Numbered from the stretch's first letter, positions 1 to 7,675 are shown. The stretch: DNA of 15,333 nt from Candidatus Thorarchaeota archaeon SMTZ1-83 (GCA_001563325.1 LRSK01000226.1:1-15333); one strand, 5' to 3'. Made by a program: numbers and translations. Notes: generated by a model not told the origin, from the letters alone.

Positions 1-524
1 TGATTGTGTCCATAGCACTCTTCGCGATTGGATTTCTTGGCAAGGCGATTGTTGCATACTATGGTGCAGGGAGTTCTATGTTGTTTCGCGGCATGAATGT
101 TCTCCGTCAAATGTTCCCTCCGGAGCCATTCATCGAGGGAAAGGTCGCGGTCTTGAACAAGGACCCGGTGTACGCTATAGCTCAATGGGGGTCGAACGTG
201 GTCTTCTTTGTCGGGTTCTATGAGTCCGAGAGATCTTTTGACAAGAGTGTTGTACTTCCAAAAGTGATATGGAAGTGGGAGTATAACCATCTAATTGAGG
301 ATGTCAAAGTCGCAAGGAGAGAGGGCGATTTCGCATTTCCAGTTGATGGGGATACATACTACAGGGGGAGAGGGATTCTGTATTCACTACTTTTGGAACA
401 GACTACAATAGTGACCATTCAGAAGAGCTACAAAGATGAGCAACTGAATCAAATCGTGGATAGACTTACGCAAGAAATAGTTGCGCATGGATCTGGGAGC
501 TTGATTGATGATGGGTTCAAATGA
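1..524 (+). CDS. Hypothetical protein, 5' end outside the window
   Basis: The reading frame is open from the window edge to a TGA at 522-524. A GTG at position 6 could start it (172 residues), but no in-frame stop or ribosome binding site is visible upstream, so the gene may well begin outside. The first 20 or so residues are hydrophobic and could be a membrane anchor. The rest is a soluble mixed alpha/beta-like stretch with many aromatic and charged residues and no cysteine cluster or known catalytic motif that I recognise. Function is unknown. It is transcribed in the same direction as the next two genes, with a 130-base gap before the next. Confidence 0.6.
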   Translation, partial: IVSIALFAIGFLGKAIVAYYGAGSSMLFRGMNVLRQMFPPEPFIEGKVAVLNKDPVYAIAQWGSNVVFFVGFYESERSFDKSVVLPKVIWKWEYNHLIEDVKVARREGDFAFPVDGDTYYRGRGILYSLLLEQTTIVTIQKSYKDEQLNQIVDRLTQEIVAHGSGSLIDDGFK

Positions 525-654
525 GCCCGGGTTTAGGAGAGGCGTGTTCGCAAATCTCGTCCGGACCACTGCCTTGTTTCTAGCACAGCACTGCTGAATG
601 CCCCTACTCTCAGAAAGGCGTTTATCTCAGGAGTTACTATGGAAAGTGTGACTG

Positions 655-1089
655 ATGATGAGTTCGTCCGAATTGGAGAAGAATACATTCGTGAAGATTA
701 GAGCTATGGCACTTGTCTTTCTCGTATATGCCATCGTGCCACCTCTACTTGCCCTCATGTTTCCAGAATCGGGACTTCCTGCGAGTACAGAGACCTCTCT
801 CTTGTCATTGGTGATGCTTCTACTAATGCCCTTTGAGATTATACTCATCTACGTCTTCTACCGCTACTTCGCCAGGAATCCTAGGTTCAAGAGTCTTGTA
901 GGTCCAGCGGCTCTAATGTACGTACTTGCAACGACTCCCTCAATCTACGCGTTCGTAATCGGAATGACGGACTCGGCATTGAGAATGATTGCCATACCGC
1001 TGGGAATGATGTTCTCCATTGTGGGGCTTTGGCTTGCGCTTATGCTGTTGTCCAAGATTCCGAGGATTCAACATACTTCTGACTACTGA
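655..1089 (+). CDS. Small four-helix integral membrane protein, unknown function
   Basis: The 144-residue product has four hydrophobic segments at about residues 15-37, 47-72, 81-104 and 108-133, and a short hydrophilic N-terminus. No catalytic or transport signature is visible. The first possible start is ATG at 655 (or 658), because an in-frame TGA lies at 649-651. The good Shine-Dalgarno-like AGGAG at about 629-633 is placed for a different ATG at 639 in another frame, so the true initiation is uncertain. It is probably a lineage-specific inner membrane protein. The membrane topology is supported by sequence; the function is not. Confidence 0.65.
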   Translation: MMSSSELEKNTFVKIRAMALVFLVYAIVPPLLALMFPESGLPASTETSLLSLVMLLLMPFEIILIYVFYRYFARNPRFKSLVGPAALMYVLATTPSIYAFVIGMTDSALRMIAIPLGMMFSIVGLWLALMLLSKIPRIQHTSDY

Positions 1090-1215
1090 AACGTTCCAGT
1101 TGAAATCTCGCCAAGTCCACCACTTCTTATGTTGTCACATCAAGACTATATACAGGTCATGTGGCCTGAGATGTGAGTTGATTCGATGGTTGACCAGGGA
1201 ACCTGGGAGGACACT

Positions 1216-2304
1216 ATGCTCCAAGAACTAGAACTTCCGAATGGAGTCATAGCAGCCAACCGAGTTATGCGGGCGGCTACTTGGATGGGACAAGCAGAAG
1301 AAGATGGAACATGCGGAGACACCATCTGCGAAACGTATAGTAAAATCAGAGCAGGTGTTGTGGTGACTGGTTTTCAATATGTGATGCACGAGGGACAGGC
1401 AGTTCGGCGGATGATCTCCAATTCAAAGCCCGCAGATGTTGGAGGTCTAAGACGCCTAGTCGGCGCAATTCATTCTTCGGGCGGTCTAGCAGCAGCTCAA
1501 TTGGTTCATTGCGGGAGTAGGAGCTTCCCGAAATACTCAGGCCACGACATCTTCGGACCCAGTGACATGGAAGTCCCTCAACAGAAGGGCAACGCTGTTA
1601 GAGTGAAGGCAATGACAGTGGAGCATGTCGAAAGAGTCACTCAGGCCTATGCGAATGCGGCACTGCGTGCGGTCGAAGCAGGATTTGATTTGATTGAGCT
1701 TCACGGAGCTCATCATTACGGGCTTTGGCAATTCTTTGACCCTGCGTACAACAAGCGCCCAGTAAATGATCCATATACAGGATCGACAATCGAGGGACGT
1801 AGCAAAGCAATGGTGGATGCTGTAAGAGCTGTGAAGAATGCGGTCGATATTCCAATCCAGGTCAAGGTGGATTCAAGCTCGAAAACGGTCAGGCCGGAAG
1901 AAGTAGGTGAGCTGACAAAGGAACTTGCAGAAGCGGGGGCATATTGTGTGATATTCAGTGGACCTGACGCGACTCAAGACCCCAAAGATGCAGGTGAGGC
2001 GTATTTCTTGGATGATGCAATGACTATCCGTTCGATTGCACGTGACTGTGGCCTCTTATTCGGATTGGTAGGTGGAATCCGGTCTCCAGAAACCGTGGTG
2101 AAGCTACTAACGGGGAATGGAGATTCCGCAGCTGCTTTTGATGTGATTCAGCTTAGTCGTCCACTGATTAGTGAGCCAGCGCTTCTACACCGTTGGACTG
2201 AGGAAGCGAAAGTTGATCAGCAAGAGCCTGCTCGATGTATCTCCTGCAACGGTTGTTTTGGGGCGGGGCTCAAAGGGAAAGTAAGGTGCATTCAGTTCGA
2301 ATGA
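1216..2304 (+). CDS. Old Yellow Enzyme family NADH:flavin oxidoreductase (FMN-binding TIM barrel)
   Basis: This 362-residue protein belongs to the NADH:flavin oxidoreductase/OYE family, FMN enzymes that reduce activated C=C bonds or related substrates in the cytoplasm. Visible signatures are the LPN start typical of the barrel, the HGAH motif at residues 163-166 followed by the D-Y-x-G-S-x-E-x-R-type segment at about 185-195, and a VGGI phosphate-binding loop near 285-288. The C-terminus holds Cys 341, 344, 347 and 358 in the C-x2-C-x2-C-x10-C pattern that binds a [4Fe-4S] cluster in 2-enoate reductase and trimethylamine dehydrogenase relatives. The protein stops right after it, so the usual C-terminal flavin/pyridine-nucleotide domain is absent. 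I chose ATG 1216 over ATG 1186 because GGGAGG at 1205-1210 sits five bases before it and the protein then begins like its family. The substrate is not predictable. Confidence 0.88.
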   Translation: MLQELELPNGVIAANRVMRAATWMGQAEEDGTCGDTICETYSKIRAGVVVTGFQYVMHEGQAVRRMISNSKPADVGGLRRLVGAIHSSGGLAAAQLVHCGSRSFPKYSGHDIFGPSDMEVPQQKGNAVRVKAMTVEHVERVTQAYANAALRAVEAGFDLIELHGAHHYGLWQFFDPAYNKRPVNDPYTGSTIEGRSKAMVDAVRAVKNAVDIPIQVKVDSSSKTVRPEEVGELTKELAEAGAYCVIFSGPDATQDPKDAGEAYFLDDAMTIRSIARDCGLLFGLVGGIRSPETVVKLLTGNGDSAAAFDVIQLSRPLISEPALLHRWTEEAKVDQQEPARCISCNGCFGAGLKGKVRCIQFE

Positions 2305-2444
2305 GAGTAGTACTGGGAACCAGCAGAGAGTTTTCTACCATCAGGGAGCTGGGGTATCCCAAGCACGACTAAAGACACCTAAACTCGGATAAGAACCAAG
2401 ATGGCACGTACACCGAATCTCACTCCGCCCACGATCTCTTTCAA

Positions 2445-2780
2445 TCAAACGGACTCTACTAGTTTTCTTCCAGCAATCAACGCATAGCCAGCCTTCTTCT
2501 CTAGTTCGATGTTGACTTCCCGGTCAATCTTCCGTATTCTCCCATAGCGGGAGTCAGTAATCATCTTGCGCATAATCTTGCCTAGACTTCGGAAAACAAA
2601 AGAAAGAGTCTTGCGCAGACCTAGGTCTCCTTTCGTGCGTGGTATATCAGGTGCCAGAACCAGAAGGGCCTTCTTGACGAACTTGACAGAAAACAGCAGG
2701 AAGATACCTAGAGCTAGGTCTGTTTCCGTCCTATCCTCTACGCCATTCCTTTCCAATCGATATGTCCTGCTCTCCCCCAT
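2445..2780 (-). CDS. Small basic protein with one hydrophobic segment, unknown
   Basis: A 111-residue reading frame from ATG at 2780; a TTG at 2804 would extend it to 119 residues. It has one hydrophobic stretch near the N-terminal third, followed by a strongly basic half rich in Arg and Lys. It overlaps the end of the upstream membrane protein gene by 50 bases in a different frame, so the two would be translationally linked. AGGA lies immediately against the ATG, which is too close for a normal ribosome binding site. I recognise no family. The alternative is that it is only a chance frame behind the membrane protein; the opposite-strand frame over 2566-2856 looks less protein-like. Confidence 0.42.
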   Translation of the reverse strand: MGESRTYRLERNGVEDRTETDLALGIFLLFSVKFVKKALLVLAPDIPRTKGDLGLRKTLSFVFRSLGKIMRKMITDSRYGRIRKIDREVNIELEKKAGYALIAGRKLVESV

Positions 2781-3231
2781 TCCTGCGTTTGAAGACAAGA
2801 ACAAGAATCATTCCCAAGATGAACATGATTGGCAACGGTACATAGAGAGGAACTAATGGATCCCCAGACCAGTTAATTGAGTAGACCAGTGCGACAGACA
2901 CGAAAACTGGCTGTAGCTCTGCAAGAATTCCAATGAGGATTGTCTTTCGTGCAGTAGTGAGTCCCAAACAGAGTCTAGCCAAGAACAATGCAAACGCAAG
3001 CCGTAGAATCGTATACGGAAGTGTGTCTAGAGGATTCCAGAGTCTGAATCCCGAGTACCAGCTAGATTCTATGTAGTCCCAAGTCATTGCTCGAATTGAG
3101 TCAGGCCCGGGGCCAACGTCTATTCGATATGCAAAGGGCAGGATTAGGGCTAGTATGATCATGACTGCAGCTATGACCGAAAGGACAAGGGTGTGTTCCG
3201 AGGTTGTTTTACTCGTTTTTCTGCCCTCCAA
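2731..3231 (-). CDS. Four-helix integral membrane protein, unknown function
   Basis: A 166-residue protein with hydrophobic segments at about residues 15-35, 70-92, 97-119 and 126-147. A soluble loop of about 35 residues between the first two contains several Trp and Tyr. The start is TTG at 3231, with GAGGT three bases upstream in the mRNA; no ATG is better placed before the first helix. The C-terminus is short, charged and cytoplasm-like. No transporter or enzyme motif is visible. Upstream, an inverted repeat at 3253-3288 surrounds an AT-rich TATA-like stretch and may be the promoter/operator. Confidence 0.6.
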   Translation of the reverse strand: MEGRKTSKTTSEHTLVLSVIAAVMIILALILPFAYRIDVGPGPDSIRAMTWDYIESSWYSGFRLWNPLDTLPYTILRLAFALFLARLCLGLTTARKTILIGILAELQPVFVSVALVYSINWSGDPLVPLYVPLPIMFILGMILVLVFKRRNGGEQDISIGKEWRRG

Positions 3232-3252
3232 TAGACCTCAACTGAACGATTC

Positions 3253-3288
3253 CGTTGACTGCTCAACTCATAATCGTTTATGTCAACG
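3253..3288. promoter_or_regulatory. Inverted repeat around a TATA-like stretch between divergent genes
   Basis: CGTTGAC at 3253-3259 is exactly mirrored by GTCAACG at 3282-3288, with a 22-base spacer that is AT-rich in its second half. It lies between the minus-strand membrane protein (start 3231) and the plus-strand Cys-rich protein (start 3398), where an operator or promoter element would be expected. The dyad is seen directly; the regulatory role is inferred. Confidence 0.3.
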
Positions 3289-3397
3289 CCAAGCTATAGA
3301 TACAAGCATCAACAAACTCGATTCTCACTTGGCCAACCATCCTCTATCGATTCCGAAAAGCCAATAATGTCTGACTCTCTATGAGAGAAGCAAGACT

Positions 3398-3604
3398 ATG
3401 CCATCTGAACTTTCCATTCCCTTGGATAAGGCAATTGAGCTGTGCATTGCTCACAGGGAGAGAAAGGGGGTTCGCATATTCAGTCAATGCTGGGGTTGTG
3501 TCAAGTATTCCAAGGAGATACCAGAGAAGATGTGTTTTTACAAGCCTCCTACACATGATGGATGCAAATTCGTCAACAGACTGTTTGAATCGGGAGGGCA
3601 ATGA
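3398..3604 (+). CDS. Cys-rich 68-residue protein, probable metal-binding mini-protein
   Basis: The product has five cysteines at residues 16, 31, 34, 46 and 56. C31-x2-C34 followed by C46 and C56 resembles a small zinc or iron-sulfur site. The sequence is otherwise compact and charged, with no membrane segment. Two longer frames overlap it on both strands, but they have shadow-like composition, whereas this one keeps a clear cysteine pattern. A purine-rich GAGAGAAG lies about eight bases before the ATG. Function is unknown; electron transfer or a small zinc-dependent regulator are both possible. Confidence 0.6.
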   Translation: MPSELSIPLDKAIELCIAHRERKGVRIFSQCWGCVKYSKEIPEKMCFYKPPTHDGCKFVNRLFESGGQ

Positions 3605-3654
3605 CCGAGAGAGCAATCTTCGAGTCTCGCCCGGTCCACGATTCTTCATGTTGT

Positions 3655-4074
3655 CTATTCGTCTTGCTCTTCGAGTAGTCTCTCTACAGATCTCTTGATT
3701 ATCTCTTTCAGCACAGAGATATCTACGTCGGCGAGTTTGTTTATGTAGAGACAGGACTTGCCAACTCGATGCTTCCCAAGTTTTCCCAGAAGATCACTGT
3801 ACTCATCAAAGCCGGTCATGATGTAGACCGATAGACTACTTTTGCGTGGCGAGAATCCTGTGACCGGCATGTCGCCCTCACGGCCACTCTCATACTTGTA
3901 GTGATATGAGCCAAAGCCGACAATACTTGGACCCCACATGACAGGTTCTTCATTGGTGATTTCCCCCATAATCTTTAGAAGCTCTAATCCATCCTCTCTT
4001 CTCTGCGGATGCTCAACCGCGTCCAAGAAGTCTTTCACCTTCGCGTCCGTTGGTCTTGTCTTGGGTTCGCTCAT
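3655..4074 (-). CDS. DUF1801 domain protein (YdhG-like)
   Basis: The 139-residue protein matches the DUF1801 pattern that I recognise: a charged N-terminal helix region, the M-W-G-P-S-I-V-G-F-G segment near residues 46-55, then a Y-x-Y-S/x-G run and the R-K-x-x-L-S-V-Y-I strand, then G-K-S-C-L-Y-I-N-K-L near 105-114 and a C-terminal helix. Family members are small cytosolic proteins of unclear role. The mRNA sense has a TTTTAACAT box roughly 26-30 bases before the ATG and no Shine-Dalgarno sequence, which suggests a leaderless transcript. It faces the Cys-rich gene tail to tail. Confidence 0.85.
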   Translation of the reverse strand: MSEPKTRPTDAKVKDFLDAVEHPQRREDGLELLKIMGEITNEEPVMWGPSIVGFGSYHYKYESGREGDMPVTGFSPRKSSLSVYIMTGFDEYSDLLGKLGKHRVGKSCLYINKLADVDISVLKEIIKRSVERLLEEQDE

Positions 4075-4183
4075 AATGGCAGTTCAACCCATGCATGTTA
4101 AAACGGTTCCTTTGGGTGAACGAGAGCTGCAACAGTTGCATTTATGCAACCGAAGTCGGGTTTTACTGTCCACCATTCTCATT

Positions 4184-4666
4184 CTACGATTTGTTTCTCT
4201 CGACGCTGAAGACCTTCGAACAGTTCTGGCAGATCACAGTCCCATCTTCTCGGATTTTGTCATCCGTGTATCGGTAAGCCGCCCCACAGTGCGGACACAT
4301 CTCCCCAGCGGGCTTGACCTTCACTTCCTCGACCTTGAAGCTCCATCCCTTCTTTTCTGCAAGTTCACGGATTGCATCGGTCATGTTCTTCGTAAAAGAA
4401 TCGAATCTACCAGCCCCGATTAGTGACATTGACCCTCCTGCATACATGATTGACAGCTCACAACGCGCTTCCAACTCACTGTGGTCGAGTGTAGTGATGA
4501 CGGAGTACACAGCTGTTTCCGGAATTCCAATCGATTCGTGGAGGAATATACCAATGGTTCGTTCGTGAATCTGCCAGATTCGCCGGTAGTCGTTTGCATA
4601 GCTGGCCTTGATGAACTCGACTAAGTCTTCGACCTCGGATACGCCCTCTAGCTGTATTCTAATCAT
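4184..4666 (-). CDS. Hypothetical protein with C-terminal zinc ribbon
   Basis: A 160-residue protein in two parts. Residues 1-115 form a soluble alpha/beta-like region with no cysteine pair and no recognised catalytic motif. Residues 120-155 hold two knuckles, C124-x2-C127 and C146-x2-C149, separated by 18 residues, the layout of a zinc ribbon. Such ribbons often mediate nucleic-acid or protein contacts. No Shine-Dalgarno sequence is seen before the ATG at 4666. The cysteine layout is visible; any function beyond metal binding is not. Confidence 0.7.
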   Translation of the reverse strand: MIRIQLEGVSEVEDLVEFIKASYANDYRRIWQIHERTIGIFLHESIGIPETAVYSVITTLDHSELEARCELSIMYAGGSMSLIGAGRFDSFTKNMTDAIRELAEKKGWSFKVEEVKVKPAGEMCPHCGAAYRYTDDKIREDGTVICQNCSKVFSVERNKS

Positions 4667-4798
4667 CTAGCAACAGTTCCCCTGACATTCGCCTAGGTAA
4701 AGTCAGCCAGTTTATTGCTGTTGTGGCCCACCCAAACCTTATCTCGTGGTTGTTATGGTGTGGTCTGTCGCTCTACCCGAACGGAGGCCACCTCGATT

Positions 4799-5377
4799 AT
4801 GCACAAGCTTCTACTTGAGATACCGTCAAGACTCGATACAGAAAGACTAGTTCTTAGAAGGTATGAGAAGGGTGATGGAGAACATCTCTTCGCATTGCTA
4901 GAGAGGGGCAACAATCGAAAACTGCTCGAAGAGCATCTAGATGAAGCCAAAGAGGTCCTAACCTTGGAAGATGCGGAGATCAAGGTGCGTGAACATGCAG
5001 CAGAATGGATATCGCGAGAAAGGTTCGTTATGGGAATCTGGCACAAGGAGAGTGAGGTATTCACGGGAGAGATCTGGATAGAGCCGAAGAACTGGGATGT
5101 TCCGTCATTCGAATTGGGGTACTACATCGATCCAGCCCGTGAAGGAGAGGGACTCGCAACAGAGGCAGCCAGACGGTCAGTCAAGTTTCTCTTTGACGGC
5201 TTGAAGGCACACAAGGTGATCATCATCACGCGTGATGCAAATGAGAAGAGTTGGAAACTGGCGGAACGCTTGGGGTTCAAGAGAGAAGGGCATCTACGAG
5301 AGTGCGGAGTAAAGGACGGCGAACGCTGGGGTCTATATCACTACGGATTGCTCAGAGATGAAATCAAGAATGAGTGA
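4799..5377 (+). CDS. GNAT family N-acetyltransferase, RimJ/RimL-like
   Basis: A 192-residue acetyltransferase of the RimJ/RimL (Acetyltransf_3) type, which moves the acetyl group of acetyl-CoA to an amino group of a protein terminus or small molecule. The N-terminus has the L-D-T-E-R-L-V-L-R-R strand usual for the family. The acetyl-CoA pyrophosphate loop is R-E-G-E-G-L-A (R/Q-x-x-G-x-G/A) in the second half, and the typical N-x-x-S-W-K-L-A-E-R-L-G-F-K helix-strand follows. I prefer ATG 4799 over the upstream frame opening at 4715, because the extra 28 residues are unlike the family and GGAGG at 4783-4787 lies 11 bases before 4799. The substrate cannot be read from the sequence. Confidence 0.9.
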   Translation: MHKLLLEIPSRLDTERLVLRRYEKGDGEHLFALLERGNNRKLLEEHLDEAKEVLTLEDAEIKVREHAAEWISRERFVMGIWHKESEVFTGEIWIEPKNWDVPSFELGYYIDPAREGEGLATEAARRSVKFLFDGLKAHKVIIITRDANEKSWKLAERLGFKREGHLRECGVKDGERWGLYHYGLLRDEIKNE

Positions 5378-5504
5378 AAGCTGTCGGCACTTGGAGTATA
5401 CCTAGCATATTATCTTAAGTAACCTCGAATGCAAGAACCCCGGTACGTGATACAAACAAACAAGTTTGATACCCACATTTCTGATGTACTAAAGGTGATG
5501 CAAA

Positions 5505-5714
5505 TTGCAGTTCGCACAACCCGAATACATGGACACATTCTTCCAGTACATATTCGGCTTCTTTGACCAGCTCTTCTCGACTCCGTTGCAGCCCTATATC
5601 CCATGGGGTCCTGGCGACTGGTTCTTCGTCATCTACACGCTATTCTGGATTGCTGTGGTCGTAGTAGTTCGGAGACGCAGTGGCGGCGGTCGAGGCAGAA
5701 CGTATCAAGTGTAA
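5505..5714 (+). CDS. 69-residue single-pass membrane mini-protein, probable TTG start
   Basis: The frame begins after a TGA at 5496-5498. GGTGAT at 5494-5499 lies five bases before a TTG at 5505, so a TTG start is the best-supported reading; ATG 5529 is the alternative. The product has an aromatic amphipathic N-terminal half, one strongly hydrophobic helix at about residues 38-55, and a short positively charged Arg/Gly tail, which points to an N-out, C-in anchor. I recognise no family. It stands alone, with about 125 bases before and after. Confidence 0.55.
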   Translation: MQFAQPEYMDTFFQYIFGFFDQLFSTPLQPYIPWGPGDWFFVIYTLFWIAVVVVVRRRSGGGRGRTYQV

Positions 5715-5830
5715 CAAATCTGGACCATGTGGAATGATTGCTGTCGGCCAAATCATAGAGACAAGGGGGAGTCCATTCTCCGCCACACTTGGTATTCGAA
5801 TTCAAGGACACTTCTGCGTGCAAGAAATGC

Positions 5831-6307
5831 TTAGGAGTTGACGGGTGCGAAGAGAGGGTAAGTCGGTTCCGGAAGAGACCTTGATTTTACTTCCTCCTCC
5901 TTTACCTGTTGAAACACTCTTGATGTTTCCATCCATAATCGCAGCTTGTCTATGTGCCCCCGCATCTGGATAGCACTCTCTGCATGACTCAACGAGAAGG
6001 ACCTAGGAACGATGAGCCTCTCCGACATGTGGGCCCTATAGAAGTGTGCCTCAAACCCTTCTGCGTTGATCTTTCGGGCTCTCTCACCCACGCGTAGAAT
6101 GAGGTCCAAATCATCTTCTGTTTCCAGACTCATATAGTAGGCACGTCCGACCGGCTGTGATCTGTCAACGAACTTGACGACTCGTGTGCCCATCGGGAAT
6201 CGAGTGTTGACACAGGACTGGCATCTCAATTTACCTTCGTTTGAGGATGAGTCATAGACTATCTGGACATTGATTCTGGAACCACATGCGCCACATCTAA
6301 CAGTCAT
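5831..6307 (-). CDS. Hypothetical protein with N-terminal zinc ribbon
   Basis: A 158-residue protein whose first 35 residues carry C5-x2-C8 and C29-x2-C32, a zinc ribbon. The remainder is soluble, rich in Arg and Glu, and probably mostly helical, with no recognised catalytic motif. The ATG at 6307 has no ribosome binding site. Metal binding is well supported by the cysteine spacing; a nucleic-acid-related role is only a guess from the fold type. Its neighbour, the methyltransferase at 6480, is divergent. Confidence 0.68.
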   Translation of the reverse strand: MTVRCGACGSRINVQIVYDSSSNEGKLRCQSCVNTRFPMGTRVVKFVDRSQPVGRAYYMSLETEDDLDLILRVGERARKINAEGFEAHFYRAHMSERLIVPRSFSLSHAESAIQMRGHIDKLRLWMETSRVFQQVKEEEVKSRSLPEPTYPLFAPVNS

Positions 6308-6479
6308 TCGGTCATCACCAAGACACCATCTTATCGATACTTAGTGTCCAAGACAGATGAATCACAGAACTTGAGATGTTATGTTGTCCAGGTGTTACAC
6401 GGTATTGCTGCTGCATGAGCATAGATTGGCATCTGGATAGGCGCAGAGTTCAAATCTTGCGGTCCCAACAACACCCCCG

Positions 6480-7055
6480 ATGAGTGAAGATTGCTCAAGT
6501 TTTGAAACCCCCCTGCAAGAAATCAGACTAGACAGCATTCCATCTGATGGCTTGATTATAGACATTGGAGGTGGCGGGGAGGGGCTGCTCTCAAGACTGG
6601 AGAAGGACAGAGTCTGTGTGGTAGACATCAGCCTGAACAAGATTAGGGAGGCACATATCTACGGGGCTCCTGCACAATGGGTCGTTTCTGATGGGAGTCA
6701 ACTCTGCTTTCGAACTGGATCCTTCGATATTGCTACACTTTGGTTCTCACTTGGGTACATGAGAGGTTGGAATAGAAAGAAACTGGTCATGAGTGAGATT
6801 AGGAGAGTGCTGAAACAAGAGGGAATACTATCCGTTCTCGGTGCCAAGATAGTCTGTCCAGAAGATAGATTTCTCTTCAACGCAAAGTTCACGTTCCCAG
6901 ATGGAGATGTGTCCCAAGTCGGGTACAGGCTTGCTGGAAATCAGAACCAGACTCTAGAATCCACTGTCAGAGCTCTAGAAGACTCTGGTCTTGTGATTCT
7001 GGAGAGATGTGACAATGGACACTGGTTCAAGATACTGGGCCAGCCGAGTATATGA
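6480..7055 (+). CDS. Class I SAM-dependent methyltransferase
   Basis: The 191-residue protein has the SAM-binding motif I I-I-D-I-G-G-G-G-E-G at residues 26-35, an acidic residue at the end of the second strand (V-V-D, about 47-49), then an S-D-G-S motif near 70 and a hydrophobic fourth-strand region (F-D-I-A-T-L-W-F). A helix with R-R-V-L-K-x-x-G comes next, typical of Methyltransf_11-type enzymes. It is on the short side for the family, and the C-terminal strands are compressed. No Shine-Dalgarno sequence precedes the ATG. The substrate (small molecule, RNA or protein) is not predictable. Confidence 0.82.
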   Translation: MSEDCSSFETPLQEIRLDSIPSDGLIIDIGGGGEGLLSRLEKDRVCVVDISLNKIREAHIYGAPAQWVVSDGSQLCFRTGSFDIATLWFSLGYMRGWNRKKLVMSEIRRVLKQEGILSVLGAKIVCPEDRFLFNAKFTFPDGDVSQVGYRLAGNQNQTLESTVRALEDSGLVILERCDNGHWFKILGQPSI

Positions 7056-7083
7056 GAGGTGACAAAGGGCTTTGCGTTCCAAA

Positions 7084-7091
7084 AGCTTAAA
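7084..7091 (+). promoter_or_regulatory. TATA-like box upstream of the membrane protein gene at 7141
   Basis: GCTTAAAG lies about 50 bases before the ATG at 7141, in the gap after the methyltransferase. Its position would place transcription start near 7112-7116 and leave a short leader containing AGGT ahead of the ATG. Assigned by position and composition only. Confidence 0.3.
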
Positions 7092-7140
7092 GTGCAGACC
7101 ACATGTCTGAGCGGCCAACTCAGAAGCCAGGTAGAAAAAC

Positions 7141-7659
7141 ATGAGCCTCGCAGTTTGGTGGAGACGTGGTAGCAAACCCGGACTCATCTTGATATTCATA
7201 GGGATTGCAGGACTGGTGCAGATTCCAATCCTGTGGCATGCACAAGCATACGTTCAAGTCCTAAGCGCGGAACTCCAGCTAATTGTTGCACTGGGGGCTA
7301 CTGTAGTCTTGGCTGGTGGCTATATCCTGATGGCGGAAGCCATGTATCGCTGGGCCCACTCAGTCGCAAGGAGGAAGACCAGGAAACGGCTGAGAGCCAA
7401 AGGCGGCAGGATTGCGTGGCTTTCTGAATTCGCTCGCTCCAGGACGGACATGCCAGCATTCGTTGGAGTGGCTCTGTTGACATGCATCTTTCTGATGTTC
7501 TACTTCATCCCTTTCGCAATAGCAGATGGTGTGAATCTGCCATCACCATTGGCCACCCTAGCCTTTCTAGACTCACTCTTTGTCTACCCACTTGCAGTAA
7601 ACTCTGCGGCAATTCTAGCGGCCTTGGTCGCCAGCTTCATGAATCACAAGATTAGGTGA
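7141..7659 (+). CDS. Four-helix integral membrane protein, unknown function
   Basis: The 172-residue protein has hydrophobic segments at about residues 13-35, 43-67, 105-128 and 136-166. A strongly basic loop (about 71-104, with R-R-K-T-R-K-R) lies between the second and third, so that loop is predicted to face the cytoplasm. No signature residues of a known transporter or enzyme are visible. It ends about 55 bases before tRNA-Phe, whose own TATA-like box lies in the gap. Confidence refers to it being a real membrane protein gene. Confidence 0.65.
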   Translation: MSLAVWWRRGSKPGLILIFIGIAGLVQIPILWHAQAYVQVLSAELQLIVALGATVVLAGGYILMAEAMYRWAHSVARRKTRKRLRAKGGRIAWLSEFARSRTDMPAFVGVALLTCIFLMFYFIPFAIADGVNLPSPLATLAFLDSLFVYPLAVNSAAILAALVASFMNHKIR

Positions 7660-7675
7660 GATTGCTCCCGCTATC

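Noticed and set aside
4715..4798. N-terminal extension of the acetyltransferase
   Set aside because: A GGAGG stands before ATG 4799, and the family begins with the L-x-T-E-R-L-x-L-R strand right after it.
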